Of a DNA stretch of 64,000 nt, positions 46,001 to 55,702 are shown one piece after another. Numbering within the stretch: position 1 is the stretch's first letter; each line of letters begins with the position of its first letter. A program made the translations under genes and the position numbers. A model generated the notes under the pieces. It was not told where the DNA came from. It was given only the letters and a program-made list of their open reading frames with translations, and searched no databases. Origin of the DNA: Saprospirales bacterium GYS_P2D (lineage in GTDB: Bacteria > Bacteroidota > Bacteroidia > Chitinophagales > Saprospiraceae); contig WUUP01000002.1 of assembly GCA_009833045.1 (NCBI GenBank), positions 124,001 to 188,000 of the forward strand. The letters run 5' to 3'.

Positions 46001-49000
46001 TTAATTATCTTTCTTCTTTTTGAAAATATCGATTTTGATCTTGTCTTTGAGTTTATCAATCTTTTCCTTTTGATCACCAAATAGATCATCCAGCTGGGTC
46101 GAGAGCGAGTCGGTATTACCCGCCTTGAGACTATCGAGTATACCAGTCGCTTTTTCCTCGAGCTCCTTCTTTTCTTGATCCACAGCAGTATTCACCGTAG
46201 ACTTGACTGAGTCTATCCGACTCTGAGCCTCGTCTTTGATAGCCTCTATAGTATCTTGTACGGTCGTCTTGACATAGTCTATCGTGTCACGGACTTTAGT
46301 CTCGACTTTTTCTTTTGTTTCTTCTGCTTTAGCCACAGCGGACTCCTTGATACTTTCGACTACATCCCCACGACGTAGTTGTACATCTTGGATTTTGATG
46401 GTGGGTTTGGTCAGAGAGCCTCCTACTTTGAGCACTAAGTCCAGATTGACATCATCAGCCAGACTTCTGAGTTCATTAGGCAGACTGAGTGTCTTAGTCA
46501 CGAGATCATAGACTTTGTCAATATTCACTTTATTCTTAGGGATAGAAAGTGTCATATCATAGTCGATCTCCTGCTTGAAACTATGACTGCCAGAGTAGGT
46601 CAGCTTAATATCTTCTCGCTGAAGTGACATTTTCTTGACGATCACCTTACCATCTTCGACTAAGAAGTAGCGCTTAGTGTCTTCTATTTTCCAGTCACGC
46701 TTAGGTAGCTTATTCCCTAAAAAGCTTAACACTGAATCTACAGGAACGAACGACTTAAACCCACTTCCCATGGTCTCTATCTCTCCAAAGGAACTAAGAG
46801 TATTTAAATCGGGCCAAAATTCTTCTGTCAATTCTGACTTCCACTGCAGCGTACCTGCATAGCGTCCCTCCAAATATTCTGCAAAAGGAATCAAATCCGT
46901 GAAAAAGAATAAATCTTTGACTGTCTCAGAGAATCCCAGATTGGATACATCGATAGATAGATCAATCACTGGACGTCCACCCGTCCCCTCATCAAATGTC
47001 CCTGTAAAAGCCACATCTCCTCCAAAGACATTAGCCGAATTAGTGATTTGTACCGCCTGATCTTTGATAGATATTTCTCCGAGGGCTTTTGCTAAATCTA
47101 TGGTCTTGAATGTTACTTTATCCGCATTGTAGTCCACATTGACAGCGAGATTGCCCGGAATCATGGACTCAGTACTTTTAGTCGTAGTGGCAGCAGCCTC
47201 CTCCGTCTCTAAGAATGAATCCAAGACAAACTCCTCTGATCTCACAATTAGATCACCTCGAAGGGTGTCGTTGTTAAGCCCATATTGCAGTACATTCTCA
47301 AAAGAAGCATCGCCTACTATCTTATTCCCATTAATAGATCCAATAGCGAAGTCTAATGTGGACTGATCGTCTCCGATCAATCCTTCTACTGCAATACCAC
47401 TGATCTCATAAGGAGGATAAATAATCTCTGCTATCTCAGCGTATGAATTAATCTTAATCGAAGGGATCACATACTGAGGGGCAATAGCCGTACTATCTAA
47501 AGTCGCTTGTGCAGCCATGGTAGGCATATCGATCTGAGCGATAGTCACGTTGATCGTACCCGTGATATCCACATCTGGCTGTATAGCAGATAGTGGATCA
47601 GCCACCGTCCCCTCGAGATCCAGATCATTGACACCCGGATAATAAAAGTCCTCCACAGTATAACGGAGTTCTCGATTATCGCCATTAGCAGTGATGGCTG
47701 CGATAGAGATCGTACCTGTTTCGCTATTTACATATTTGAAGTTCTGAAGATCGAGTACTGACTCAAACTCTCCAGCGCCTATGTCTATACGCTGACTCTT
47801 ATCATCTATGGTGGTCTCAGTCTTGAGCTGGACAGCCATCTGCCCGGATAGCTCCTCGACTCCATCCCAGTGAAATGCGTCATAAATATCCTTCAGATTG
47901 ATATCTCCATCCAGATCCAGTTTGACATCATTGCCATTACGCAGACTCACTGCACTGACATCTCCATTGAGATAGCTACTCCCGACTTTGACCTTCAGTC
48001 CATCGACATCTACTGTACTATACATAGTGGAGTTGCTATTATTTTTTGCCTGAAGAGCAAAGGATAAATCATCTATCGACTGATCCAAATCAGGATATCT
48101 TAGCTGAGCATCAGATACAGCGAGATCTATGCTATACTTGGGATATGCGGCAGCTGTATTACCACTTAGCTCACCGGCCAGCTTGAACGTTCCTTGGGTC
48201 ACTACATCCGCATACTGATTGCGATATACCTGAGGCAGTAGAGAAAACAACTGTCTCACAGTAGTAGCCGGAGAACTGAATGAGACATCATAGTCAGTAG
48301 TTTCTCCGACCTGCGCATCTGCATTCAGCATGATAGGTAGGTCATTGATTTTCACCTCACCATCGGCCACTGAGAATGCATCATAACTTTCATTGATATT
48401 GATTAATCCTTTAATCATCAAATCCATTGGGGTATTGAGTAGATCCACGACCACCTCGGAGCTCAGATCAGTAGTCATTTCAATAGCTCCAGACTTATAG
48501 GCCAGTACGCCTTCTGCATCAAGTCCTGCCAACTGATACTGATCTCCAGTCGACAAGTCAGAGTAGATCAGCTTGATATCTTCGAGCTCATAGCTATTGA
48601 TATTCACGCTGAGGTCTGATGAGCCTGCTGTTTCGGATTCATCAGATTCTTTCACGACAGTATAGTTATTCGTACCGTCTTTACGATTGATCACATGTAT
48701 CGTCCCATCTTTGAATATGATTTTCTCTATCTCAGGATTATCACTATTTCGGATAGCGTCCATAGCATTGAGCGCAGCGGTGAATTTTCCCAAAGCCACT
48801 AATGGCGCTTCATTATAGGTGCTGTCCGATATCACTATATCACTGAGAGTCAGTCCGACATGAGGAAAGGTTTTCAATAATGATATATCACTATCAGCAT
48901 AGTCCAACTGGACTGTTAGATTTTCTTCGATTTTATCGACTGCCTTTCGCACGAGCTTATCTTTATTCAGCTCGACATACAGCACTACGGCTGCCAATAG

Positions 49001-49042
49001 GAAGATGATAAATGCTGCTATTCTTAATATCCACTTTAGCAT
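46001..49042 (-). CDS. AsmA-family envelope protein with C-terminal coiled coil
   Basis: A 1013-residue protein with an N-terminal membrane anchor (residues about 4-25, ILRIAAFIIFLLAAVVLYVE) followed by a long beta-rich AsmA-like region with its typical opening (DYADSDISLLKTFPHVGLTL). AsmA-like proteins are inner-membrane-anchored proteins of the lipid-transfer bridge type, thought to act in phospholipid transport and outer-membrane assembly (family knowledge). Residues about 895-1010 form a charged helical tail (KAEETKEKVETKVRDTIDY), apolipophorin-like. Single gene, directly upstream of the trp leader. Confidence 0.85.
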   Translation of the reverse strand: MLKWILRIAAFIIFLLAAVVLYVELNKDKLVRKAVDKIEENLTVQLDYADSDISLLKTFPHVGLTLSDIVISDSTYNEAPLVALGKFTAALNAMDAIRNSDNPEIEKIIFKDGTIHVINRKDGTNNYTVVKESDESETAGSSDLSVNINSYELEDIKLIYSDLSTGDQYQLAGLDAEGVLAYKSGAIEMTTDLSSEVVVDLLNTPMDLMIKGLININESYDAFSVADGEVKINDLPIMLNADAQVGETTDYDVSFSSPATTVRQLFSLLPQVYRNQYADVVTQGTFKLAGELSGNTAAAYPKYSIDLAVSDAQLRYPDLDQSIDDLSFALQAKNNSNSTMYSTVDVDGLKVKVGSSYLNGDVSAVSLRNGNDVKLDLDGDINLKDIYDAFHWDGVEELSGQMAVQLKTETTIDDKSQRIDIGAGEFESVLDLQNFKYVNSETGTISIAAITANGDNRELRYTVEDFYYPGVNDLDLEGTVADPLSAIQPDVDITGTINVTIAQIDMPTMAAQATLDSTAIAPQYVIPSIKINSYAEIAEIIYPPYEISGIAVEGLIGDDQSTLDFAIGSINGNKIVGDASFENVLQYGLNNDTLRGDLIVRSEEFVLDSFLETEEAAATTTKSTESMIPGNLAVNVDYNADKVTFKTIDLAKALGEISIKDQAVQITNSANVFGGDVAFTGTFDEGTGGRPVIDLSIDVSNLGFSETVKDLFFFTDLIPFAEYLEGRYAGTLQWKSELTEEFWPDLNTLSSFGEIETMGSGFKSFVPVDSVLSFLGNKLPKRDWKIEDTKRYFLVEDGKVIVKKMSLQREDIKLTYSGSHSFKQEIDYDMTLSIPKNKVNIDKVYDLVTKTLSLPNELRSLADDVNLDLVLKVGGSLTKPTIKIQDVQLRRGDVVESIKESAVAKAEETKEKVETKVRDTIDYVKTTVQDTIEAIKDEAQSRIDSVKSTVNTAVDQEKKELEEKATGILDSLKAGNTDSLSTQLDDLFGDQKEKIDKLKDKIKIDIFKKKKDN

Positions 49043-49169
49043 ATGTTGGCTCTTTTATTCTGTATTGAGACGTCTCAATAGATCAAAATGATCAAAACAT
49101 TAAGAAATATTAACGGATATATCAGCTGCCGCATATGAGTAGAAGCACTTATTTTTGACTATTGCACAT

Positions 49170-50828
49170 ATGAATAAAGCCGACACGATCCTTCGCATTG
49201 CTCACTTCTCACTTAGCTTCTCACAGCAGCATACATCTGTGCAGGCTGTAGATGATATTAGTTTTTCTTTGTCTCGAGGACAAAGATTAGCAATAGTCGG
49301 AGAATCCGGTAGTGGAAAGACCGTAAGCTGTCTCTCTATACTCAATCTTTTTGACGAAAGTCCTATCGCTCACAGCAGTGGACAGATCCTGTATGAAGAG
49401 CGTAATCTCCTCGATACAAATGCACCGCTGATCAATAAAATACGTGGCAATAAAATCGCTCTCATATCTCAAGAGCCTATGAGTGCGATGAATCCAATCA
49501 CAAAATGTGGAAAGCAGCTGTCAGAGATGCTCAGACTGCATAGCAACCGACCTATAAACACGCATAAGAATCATATCCTTCAGCTACTCGAGCAAGTGCA
49601 ACTATCTGATCCAGAGCGCATCTATCAATCCTATTCTCATGAACTGAGCGGAGGGCAGCTACAGCGAGTACAGATCGCTATGGCACTATCGACTGATCCA
49701 GAGATCATCATCTGTGATGAGCCGACGACAGCTCTCGATGTCACCATACAGCAAGAGATACTGACTCTATTAGCTGAGCTGACTGATATGGAAGATACGT
49801 CGCTATTATTCATCTCACATGATCTGAGCGTCGTCACGCAGCTATGTGACTCGGTGATCGTCATGCATGAGGGGCGGATCGTAGAGCGAGGTCCACTGCC
49901 CGAGACATTTAGCCATCCTCAGCATGCCTATACTCGAGCGCTCCTGCAGTCCAGACCAACTATCAAAAATCAGAATAAAGTACTACCGACTGTCACAGAG
50001 ATCATCTCTGGTCAGTATCAGGAGCGGCCACGACCAGTCAGACAGCTGGGCGAGGAGCCTATCTTGACTGTGAAGAGTTTGACTAAGACTTTTGATAAGA
50101 AAAATCACTTATTCAGCAGATCCAGCCAGACGGTGGTGGCCACAGATGATGTATCATTCGAGCTCAGACGGGGTGAGGTGCTCGGCATAGTAGGAGAGAG
50201 CGGCTCTGGCAAGTCGACCATTGCTCGATGCATAGCAGGTCTCTACGAATATGAGGGACAAATCAGCTATCTGGGCAAAGCGGTCAATCCCAAGAGCTAT
50301 CAAGCTGACCTGGAATTGAGACAAAAAGTCCAAATGGTCTTTCAAGATCCCTACAGCTCGCTGAATCCCAAGATGAAAATAGGTCCGTCCCTCGTGGAGA
50401 TCATCCGACAGCACCAAAAAGTATCAAAGTCAGTAGCAAAATCAAAAGCTATCGAATGGCTCCATAGTGTAGGTCTCGACGAGACATATTACGACCGATA
50501 TCCCGATGGGTTATCTGGAGGTCAGCGACAGCGAGTATGCATCGCTAAGTGTCTCTGCACTCAGCCAGAAATACTCATCTGCGATGAGGCAGTATCTGCT
50601 CTTGATGTCTCTGTGCAGGCCTTGATATTAAATCTCTTAGATCAGCTCATCTACGAGCTTGGCCTGACCATCCTATTCATCAGTCATGATATCTCAGTGG
50701 TACGATATATCAGTGATCGAGTCCTCGTGATGAAAGAGGGACAAATCGTAGAATCTGGAGAGACTCACTCCGTATTAGATAGTCCGCAGAATGCCTATAC
50801 ACAGAGATTGGTAGATGCAGTGATTTGA
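49170..50828 (+). CDS. Fused double ABC transporter ATPase, dipeptide/oligopeptide type
   Basis: One chain with two ABC ATPase halves, like GsiA or YejF, energising uptake of peptides. Start at ATG 49170 (a TTG at 49155 adds five residues). Half 1: Walker A GESGSGKT (about 44-51), signature LSGGQLQRVQIAMAL, Walker B IIICDEPTTALDV. Half 2: GESGSGKST (about 341-349), LSGGQRQRVCIAKCL, ILICDEAVSALDV. Both His switches are present (FISHDLSV, FISHDISV). The permease and binding-protein genes are not adjacent, so the substrate cannot be read from context. Confidence 0.92.
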   Translation: MNKADTILRIAHFSLSFSQQHTSVQAVDDISFSLSRGQRLAIVGESGSGKTVSCLSILNLFDESPIAHSSGQILYEERNLLDTNAPLINKIRGNKIALISQEPMSAMNPITKCGKQLSEMLRLHSNRPINTHKNHILQLLEQVQLSDPERIYQSYSHELSGGQLQRVQIAMALSTDPEIIICDEPTTALDVTIQQEILTLLAELTDMEDTSLLFISHDLSVVTQLCDSVIVMHEGRIVERGPLPETFSHPQHAYTRALLQSRPTIKNQNKVLPTVTEIISGQYQERPRPVRQLGEEPILTVKSLTKTFDKKNHLFSRSSQTVVATDDVSFELRRGEVLGIVGESGSGKSTIARCIAGLYEYEGQISYLGKAVNPKSYQADLELRQKVQMVFQDPYSSLNPKMKIGPSLVEIIRQHQKVSKSVAKSKAIEWLHSVGLDETYYDRYPDGLSGGQRQRVCIAKCLCTQPEILICDEAVSALDVSVQALILNLLDQLIYELGLTILFISHDISVVRYISDRVLVMKEGQIVESGETHSVLDSPQNAYTQRLVDAVI

Positions 50829-50998
50829 GATTATGATGGCTGAATTTTCAGAAAGAAAATCAGTTCAAAAGAAGTTTTAACCCTAAATTGCTTGTTGGCT
50901 TTTTAGTCACTTTTTCAGTTCCAATTTTAAGATATATTAACTTTCCTGTAACCTTTTGAAACCTTTAAGCGTCTTTCTGATGTTGTAACTTTACTACT

Positions 50999-51208
50999 AT
51001 GAAAAAACGACCATTACAAAAGATCGGAGTAACATTCATTTTGATGTCTGTGTTGTTATTCAGTCTCTATGCGGCTGACATTTTTCCTAATTTCAATCCA
51101 GGCTCTATAAACAACGAATTATTAGAAATGTCTGTAGGAGACTCAGGGAGCTTCGAGCAGTTTATTTCTTTAGTTGTAAAAATGGTGAGTTATACTCTTC
51201 AGGCTTAA
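50999..51208 (+). CDS. Small hypothetical membrane or exported protein
   Basis: A 69-residue frame starting at ATG 50999 with a basic start (MKKRPLQKIG) and a hydrophobic helix (VTFILMSVLLFSLYAADIFP), then a polar tail rich in Ser, Asn and Gly. It could be a membrane protein or a short secreted peptide. A TAACTTTA box sits at 50986-50993 but too near the ATG for an ordinary promoter and without a well spaced -33 element. Its end overlaps the convergent fmt gene by 47 bp, which lowers confidence. No family recognised. Confidence 0.5.
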   Translation: MKKRPLQKIGVTFILMSVLLFSLYAADIFPNFNPGSINNELLEMSVGDSGSFEQFISLVVKMVSYTLQA

Positions 51209-52106
51209 TACCGTTTAGAAACGATCGGACATCCATTCGTTTTCTGCCCTCCAGTTGGATCTCTAATAGATCTATATATCCATTTTTCACTATTAGATGT
51301 AGATATTTCTTACCGTCAGTCACATAGGTGCCGAGCTCATGACCATGAAGTTCATCAGTATATCTTACCTTATATAGTTTTAGCTTTTTATCCCCGAAAG
51401 TAGTCCATGCCGTAGGGTAGGGACTGAGTCCTCGGATATAGTTGTACACTTCATAGGGTGAGCTGTTGAGATCAATCTGACAGTCATTATGAAAAATCTT
51501 TGGCGCCTTGCTCACTTTAGTCTCATCTTGCTCATGTAGTTCTATACTTCCACTCTCTATAGCTCTCACCGTCTGGAGCATCACAGCTGCTCCTGTCTCC
51601 ATCATCCTGTCATGCACCTCGGCTACTGTATCTGTCTTATAGATCGGCACTTTCACTTGATAGGCGATAGAGCCCGTGTCTATCTCATGCTTTAGCTTGA
51701 ATGTAGTGACACCCGTAAACTCCTCTCCTCGCATGATAGCCCAGTTAATCGGTGCAGCTCCCCGATAGGCCGGTAATAGAGAGCCATGCAGATTGTAAGT
51801 GCCAAGACGAGGCATATCCCACACGACCACAGGCAGCATCCTGAATGCTACTACGATCTGCAGATCCGCCTGTAAAGCTCGTAGCTCCTCGACGAATGCA
51901 AGGTCTTTTAGATTTGGCGGCTGCAGTATATTCAGACCTTGAGCAACTGCATACTTCTTGACATCTGACTGGATTACTTGCTTTCGGCCCCGACCGCCCA
52001 TCTTATCCGTACTCGTGATGACGCCTACCACATCATAGCCTGCCTCTAAAAGTGTATCCAATGTCGGCACTGCAAACTGTGGAGTCCCCATAAAAACTAT
52101 CTTCAT
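51162..52106 (-). CDS. fmt: Methionyl-tRNA formyltransferase
   Basis: Formylates initiator Met-tRNA using 10-formyl-tetrahydrofolate. The 314-residue protein starts MKIVFMGTPQFAVPTLDTL and contains the catalytic NLHGSLLPAYRGAAPINWAI and the folate-binding FKLKHEIDTGSI region, then the C-terminal OB-like domain from about residue 205 (IRGLSPYPTAWTTF). Typical length and order of motifs. Confidence 0.97.
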   Translation of the reverse strand: MKIVFMGTPQFAVPTLDTLLEAGYDVVGVITSTDKMGGRGRKQVIQSDVKKYAVAQGLNILQPPNLKDLAFVEELRALQADLQIVVAFRMLPVVVWDMPRLGTYNLHGSLLPAYRGAAPINWAIMRGEEFTGVTTFKLKHEIDTGSIAYQVKVPIYKTDTVAEVHDRMMETGAAVMLQTVRAIESGSIELHEQDETKVSKAPKIFHNDCQIDLNSSPYEVYNYIRGLSPYPTAWTTFGDKKLKLYKVRYTDELHGHELGTYVTDGKKYLHLIVKNGYIDLLEIQLEGRKRMDVRSFLNGIKPEEYNSPFLQLKK

Positions 52107-52197
52107 ATGCTGAGCTGTCTTTTACTGTTTAAGTATTCTTTAATAAAAATCAATGAGTGGCATTTGTGTCATATTGCAAAAAAAGGCGTCTAAAAGA

Positions 52198-52225
52198 TTG
52201 GAATTAATACAAACCACTACTTTTG
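52198..52225 (+). promoter_or_regulatory. Putative promoter of the OmpA-SPOR gene
   Basis: TTG at 52198-52200 and a perfect TACTTTTG (TAnnTTTG consensus) at 52218-52225 with a 17-base spacer, slightly short for this phylum. The gene begins at 52250. Confidence 0.45.
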
Positions 52226-52249
52226 CAATACTAAATCATCTTTGATAAC

Positions 52250-54223
52250 ATGCGACAAAATTCATCAATAATGTTGTGCTTTTCAAATCTCAACAGCTAC
52301 TTGTTTCTTGCCGTATTAATGTTAGCAAACACCGGCATATTTAGTCAGATCTCTATCGAGGGATATGTATACGAATCAGGCAACAGAGGATTCATCGAGG
52401 GAGCGGAGGTCGCTCTCGTATCAGATACCGAGATCATCGCTCGAGCTCAGACTAATCGTGTAGGACGTTACACTTTCGCCATCGATGAGGCTGGGAAGTA
52501 TGAGCTTTTCATTCTGAAAAAACCATACTTCGAGTCAAAAGAGACCATCTCTGTAAAAGACAATCCTAAACATAAGGTCTACCTCAAGCATGAGGTCACC
52601 CGTAAGCCTGGGTATGTATTTGAGCTGACCTTAGCGGAAAAAAATGCAGAGCCCGATGCTCCAAAGACAGCACTCAATGGAGCTCTCATCGAGGTCTATA
52701 ACAATACGACGATGGAAGAAGAGCTGGTCCTCCCAGCATTGACTAAACCCGAATTCGTCGTGAATCTCCTAAAAGGGAATCACTATACCATCCTCATCCG
52801 AAAAGAAGGATTTCTCTCTAAAAGAATGGAGGCATTCGTCGATGTAGACGGTTGTATCCTTTGTTTTGAAGGGATCGGACAAGTACAACCTGGAGTATCC
52901 GACAATCTCACCGAACAAAACAATGCCGGCGTCCTACTCGCTAATGTAGAGCTCGATAGATATCATGAAGGGAAAGTAATCGGACTGAATGACATTTATT
53001 ATGAATTTGGCAAAGCTGATATCACTACTGCGGCAAAAGAAGAACTGGATAACATAGTCACCTTCCTCAAGGACAATCCTAATATCACCGTAGAGCTGGG
53101 ATCACATACCGACTCTCGAGGCAAAGCTGCTGGCAATCTCAAACTCTCCGAAAAGCGTGCTCAAGTAGCTGCGAAATACCTCACTAATATGGGAGGCATA
53201 TCTTCAGATCGCATTACTGCAAAAGGATACGGCGAGACAAAACTCCTCAACGACTGTGATAACAATAGCGACTGTAGCGAAGAAGAACATGCTAAAAATC
53301 GTCGTACAGAGCTCACTATACTACAAGCATCAGCATTTGATATATCGACATCGCTCCGACAGATGAAGTCTATCGAGCTCATGGATCAGATATTAGCTAA
53401 TCTCGATAGAGCAGGACAGATCCAAGTAGGAGAGGGTGGAGATATAGCAGCCCTCATCGCTGATCGTGATAAGGTCATATACGGTAGCTCTAAAACCATA
53501 CAAGACATCGAAGACCTCATTGATCAAAATATCTCTAAAGCTGAGAGCACTGTAAAGCATTCGGAAAAACTTTTGGCACCAGCCCAAGAGGCAGAAGAAA
53601 ATATAATAGAAGAAGCTACTGAAACAAGCATAGAAGAAAAGGCACCTCCTGCCATCACCGAAAAAGTATTAGAAAACAGTTCAACCACCATAAAAGAAAA
53701 CAACCCTGCCAAGACCAATACTGATAAAACGCCCGTCATGTCTGAGCCCGTAGCGATGCCAGAGCAATACAAAGAGCCAGATCCTACAGATGTCCCAGCA
53801 GCTATAGAAGAGTCCCTTGCTCCAAAAGAATCAGCTCCCATAAAAACTGAGCAAAAAACTATCCCAACTACACCAAATGAACCTGTATCAGAAGAGGTGA
53901 CAGAATGGCTTAATGAGAAAGACCCTCTCAAAACAAATGTGGAAATCAGTGATGACATATCATCAAATGTCAAGGATATCGACAGCTACACAGGCTATAA
54001 GATAGTCATCCACTTCTCCAGATATCAGCTACCTGAGACTCACCAGCTCTATGAAGATCATAAAGACATAGTCGACTATATTACCGCAGATCAAAATCAT
54101 CTATATATGATAGGAGACTTTAAGACTAAGTCTCAAGCAGAGACCTATGTAAAGAGTAAGATCAGAGAAACCTATCCACATGCCTACATCGTAGGATTCG
54201 AAAAAGGGGTGCGAGTCTATTAA
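52250..54223 (+). CDS. OmpA-family protein with carboxypeptidase-regulatory-like N-terminus and SPOR-like C-terminus
   Basis: A 657-residue exported protein (signal to about residue 33, MLANTGIFSQ). Residues about 35-110 and 140-220 resemble CarboxypepD_reg beta-sandwiches (ISIEGYVYESGNRGFIEGAE, RVGRYTFAIDEAGKYELF). The OmpA domain at about 242-365 shows IYYEFGKADITTAAKEELD, ELGSHTDSRGKAAGN, LSEKRAQVAAKYL and NRRTEL. A long Pro/Glu-rich disordered stretch follows (about 440-570). The last ~80 residues resemble a SPOR-type fold (YKIVIHFSRYQLP, MIGDFKTKSQAETYVK). Both OmpA and SPOR modules bind peptidoglycan, so the protein may crosslink the wall at two points. Confidence 0.85.
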   Translation: MRQNSSIMLCFSNLNSYLFLAVLMLANTGIFSQISIEGYVYESGNRGFIEGAEVALVSDTEIIARAQTNRVGRYTFAIDEAGKYELFILKKPYFESKETISVKDNPKHKVYLKHEVTRKPGYVFELTLAEKNAEPDAPKTALNGALIEVYNNTTMEEELVLPALTKPEFVVNLLKGNHYTILIRKEGFLSKRMEAFVDVDGCILCFEGIGQVQPGVSDNLTEQNNAGVLLANVELDRYHEGKVIGLNDIYYEFGKADITTAAKEELDNIVTFLKDNPNITVELGSHTDSRGKAAGNLKLSEKRAQVAAKYLTNMGGISSDRITAKGYGETKLLNDCDNNSDCSEEEHAKNRRTELTILQASAFDISTSLRQMKSIELMDQILANLDRAGQIQVGEGGDIAALIADRDKVIYGSSKTIQDIEDLIDQNISKAESTVKHSEKLLAPAQEAEENIIEEATETSIEEKAPPAITEKVLENSSTTIKENNPAKTNTDKTPVMSEPVAMPEQYKEPDPTDVPAAIEESLAPKESAPIKTEQKTIPTTPNEPVSEEVTEWLNEKDPLKTNVEISDDISSNVKDIDSYTGYKIVIHFSRYQLPETHQLYEDHKDIVDYITADQNHLYMIGDFKTKSQAETYVKSKIRETYPHAYIVGFEKGVRVY

Positions 54224-54807
54224 TTAAGAGGAATACGTATCCGAGCGATGGTGATCTGAGTCGAAGCTAAGCTAAACGATGACTCAGTTACAGAGAATAT
54301 AGTCAGGTCCTCTGAGGTATCAAAATTAATCAAATGCCGATGTATGAATGCATCAAGCACATTGAGCAAGTGAGCACCTCCAACAAAAACCCATGCCAAT
54401 TCTTTCTGCTGCCGAGCCGACTGCGCTCCGGTAAAAACAGTACCTGTACTGGTCTGTCCGTCGCAGATTATGGCACTCGTATCAGTATCTCCCAATACTA
54501 ATGCAGTGTGGCAGTCATTTAGTCTATTATAGCTACTGATGCTATTGCTGAGATGATAGATGGCATATCCTTCTCCTGCCCAGACTAAAGGAACTTTCCA
54601 GTATGCTTTGTTGTAGATCTGTCCTCCTCCCGGAGCAATGAGAGAGTAGAGCGCAGCCTTGCCAGGCTCACCATAAAATACTCGCTTGAAGCTGCTTTCT
54701 TTCTTTTGTTTTTGTCGTGAGGGAGGCACACTCGAGGTAGCACGCTGACTATAGATCACAGAGCTGCTGAGCATCAATACCATACATAGTATTCCTCTCA
54801 TGCTCAC
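54220..54807 (-). CDS. DUF5683 domain protein
   Basis: A 195-residue exported protein (signal ending VIYSQ) with the DUF5683 signature AALYSLIAPGGGQIYNKAYWKVPLVWAGEGYAIYHL read across adjoining blocks, then FVGGAHLLNVLDAFIHRHL. Function unknown. In Bacteroidota it commonly follows parB, as here, where the parB stop and this start share one base. Convergent with the OmpA-SPOR gene with a four-base stop overlap. Confidence 0.85.
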   Translation of the reverse strand: MSMRGILCMVLMLSSSVIYSQRATSSVPPSRQKQKKESSFKRVFYGEPGKAALYSLIAPGGGQIYNKAYWKVPLVWAGEGYAIYHLSNSISSYNRLNDCHTALVLGDTDTSAIICDGQTSTGTVFTGAQSARQQKELAWVFVGGAHLLNVLDAFIHRHLINFDTSEDLTIFSVTESSFSLASTQITIARIRIPLN

Positions 54808-55697
54808 TACTCTTGTAGTAGAATATCCATGATTTCATTCAGCTCTTGATCTGACGAAAAGTTGATCTTGATGGATCCCTTTCCTTGATCAGATCGCTGT
54901 ATGGCGATCTTGGAGCCAATACGCTCAGCGAGGGCATCTTGATATTTTTTCACTTCAGGGTGGATCGCAGCAGGAGCAGATGCCCCTTTGGACTTCACTT
55001 TACTATCAGCCAAAAGCGCCTCAGTCGCTCTCACAGACAGCTCATGTGTCAGTATCTGATCGAGGATAGCGACTTGCTCTTCGACATTGGCTATACCTGC
55101 TAATACTTTAGCATGCCCGAGGCTTATCTTTTTGAGCTTCAGCGCCTTCTGGATAGAGGGAGAGAGCTTGAGGACACGTAGATGATTAGTGATAGAGCTA
55201 CGCTTCTTGCCCAGTCGCTCCGATAGCTCTTCATGCGTCAGGTCGCATTCATCGATGAGCTGCTGATAGCTGATAGCCACTTCGAGTGGATTAAGATCGG
55301 CCCGCTGGATATTTTCGAGGAGTGCCATCTCGAGCATACCCTGATCATCGGCCTCTCTGACGTAAGCAGGTATAGTCGTCAGACCTGCCAGCTGACTTGC
55401 TCTCCATCGACGCTCACCTGAGATGATCTGATACTTACGACTATTGAGCTTACGCACTGTGATCGGCTGTATCACTCCAAAAGTCTGTATACTCTCTTTC
55501 AGCTCTTGCAACTTCTCTTCGTCAAATTCTGTCCTCGGCTGAAACGGATTCGCCTCGATGGATTTAATGTCTATTTCCGCAGTACTACTTTCCGACTGAC
55601 TCGACTTATTATCCTTACTTGTCGGCGTATCACTTTCCATATTCGTCAATAGTGCACGAATACCCAGTCCCAGTTCTTTCTTTTTCGCTTTTGCCAT
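54807..55697 (-). CDS. parB: Chromosome partitioning protein ParB
   Basis: CTP-dependent parS-binding clamp of the chromosome segregation system. The 296-residue protein has the N-terminal IDIKSIEANPFQPRTEFDEEKL, the CTPase motif ISGERRWRASQLAGL, the helix-turn-helix region THEELSERLGKKRSSITNHLRVL and a C-terminal dimer domain (KGSIKINFSSDQELNEIMDIL). Six bases after parA. I saw no parS-like palindrome nearby, but did not search exhaustively. Confidence 0.96.
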   Translation of the reverse strand: MAKAKKKELGLGIRALLTNMESDTPTSKDNKSSQSESSTAEIDIKSIEANPFQPRTEFDEEKLQELKESIQTFGVIQPITVRKLNSRKYQIISGERRWRASQLAGLTTIPAYVREADDQGMLEMALLENIQRADLNPLEVAISYQQLIDECDLTHEELSERLGKKRSSITNHLRVLKLSPSIQKALKLKKISLGHAKVLAGIANVEEQVAILDQILTHELSVRATEALLADSKVKSKGASAPAAIHPEVKKYQDALAERIGSKIAIQRSDQGKGSIKINFSSDQELNEIMDILLQE

Positions 55698-55702
55698 TCA
55701 GA

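Noticed and set aside
45895-46089. A 64-codon hypothetical gene covering the trp leader
   Set aside because: Only its last ~20 codons make sense as a Trp leader. The upstream part overlaps the AsmA-like gene and is highly basic and low in complexity.
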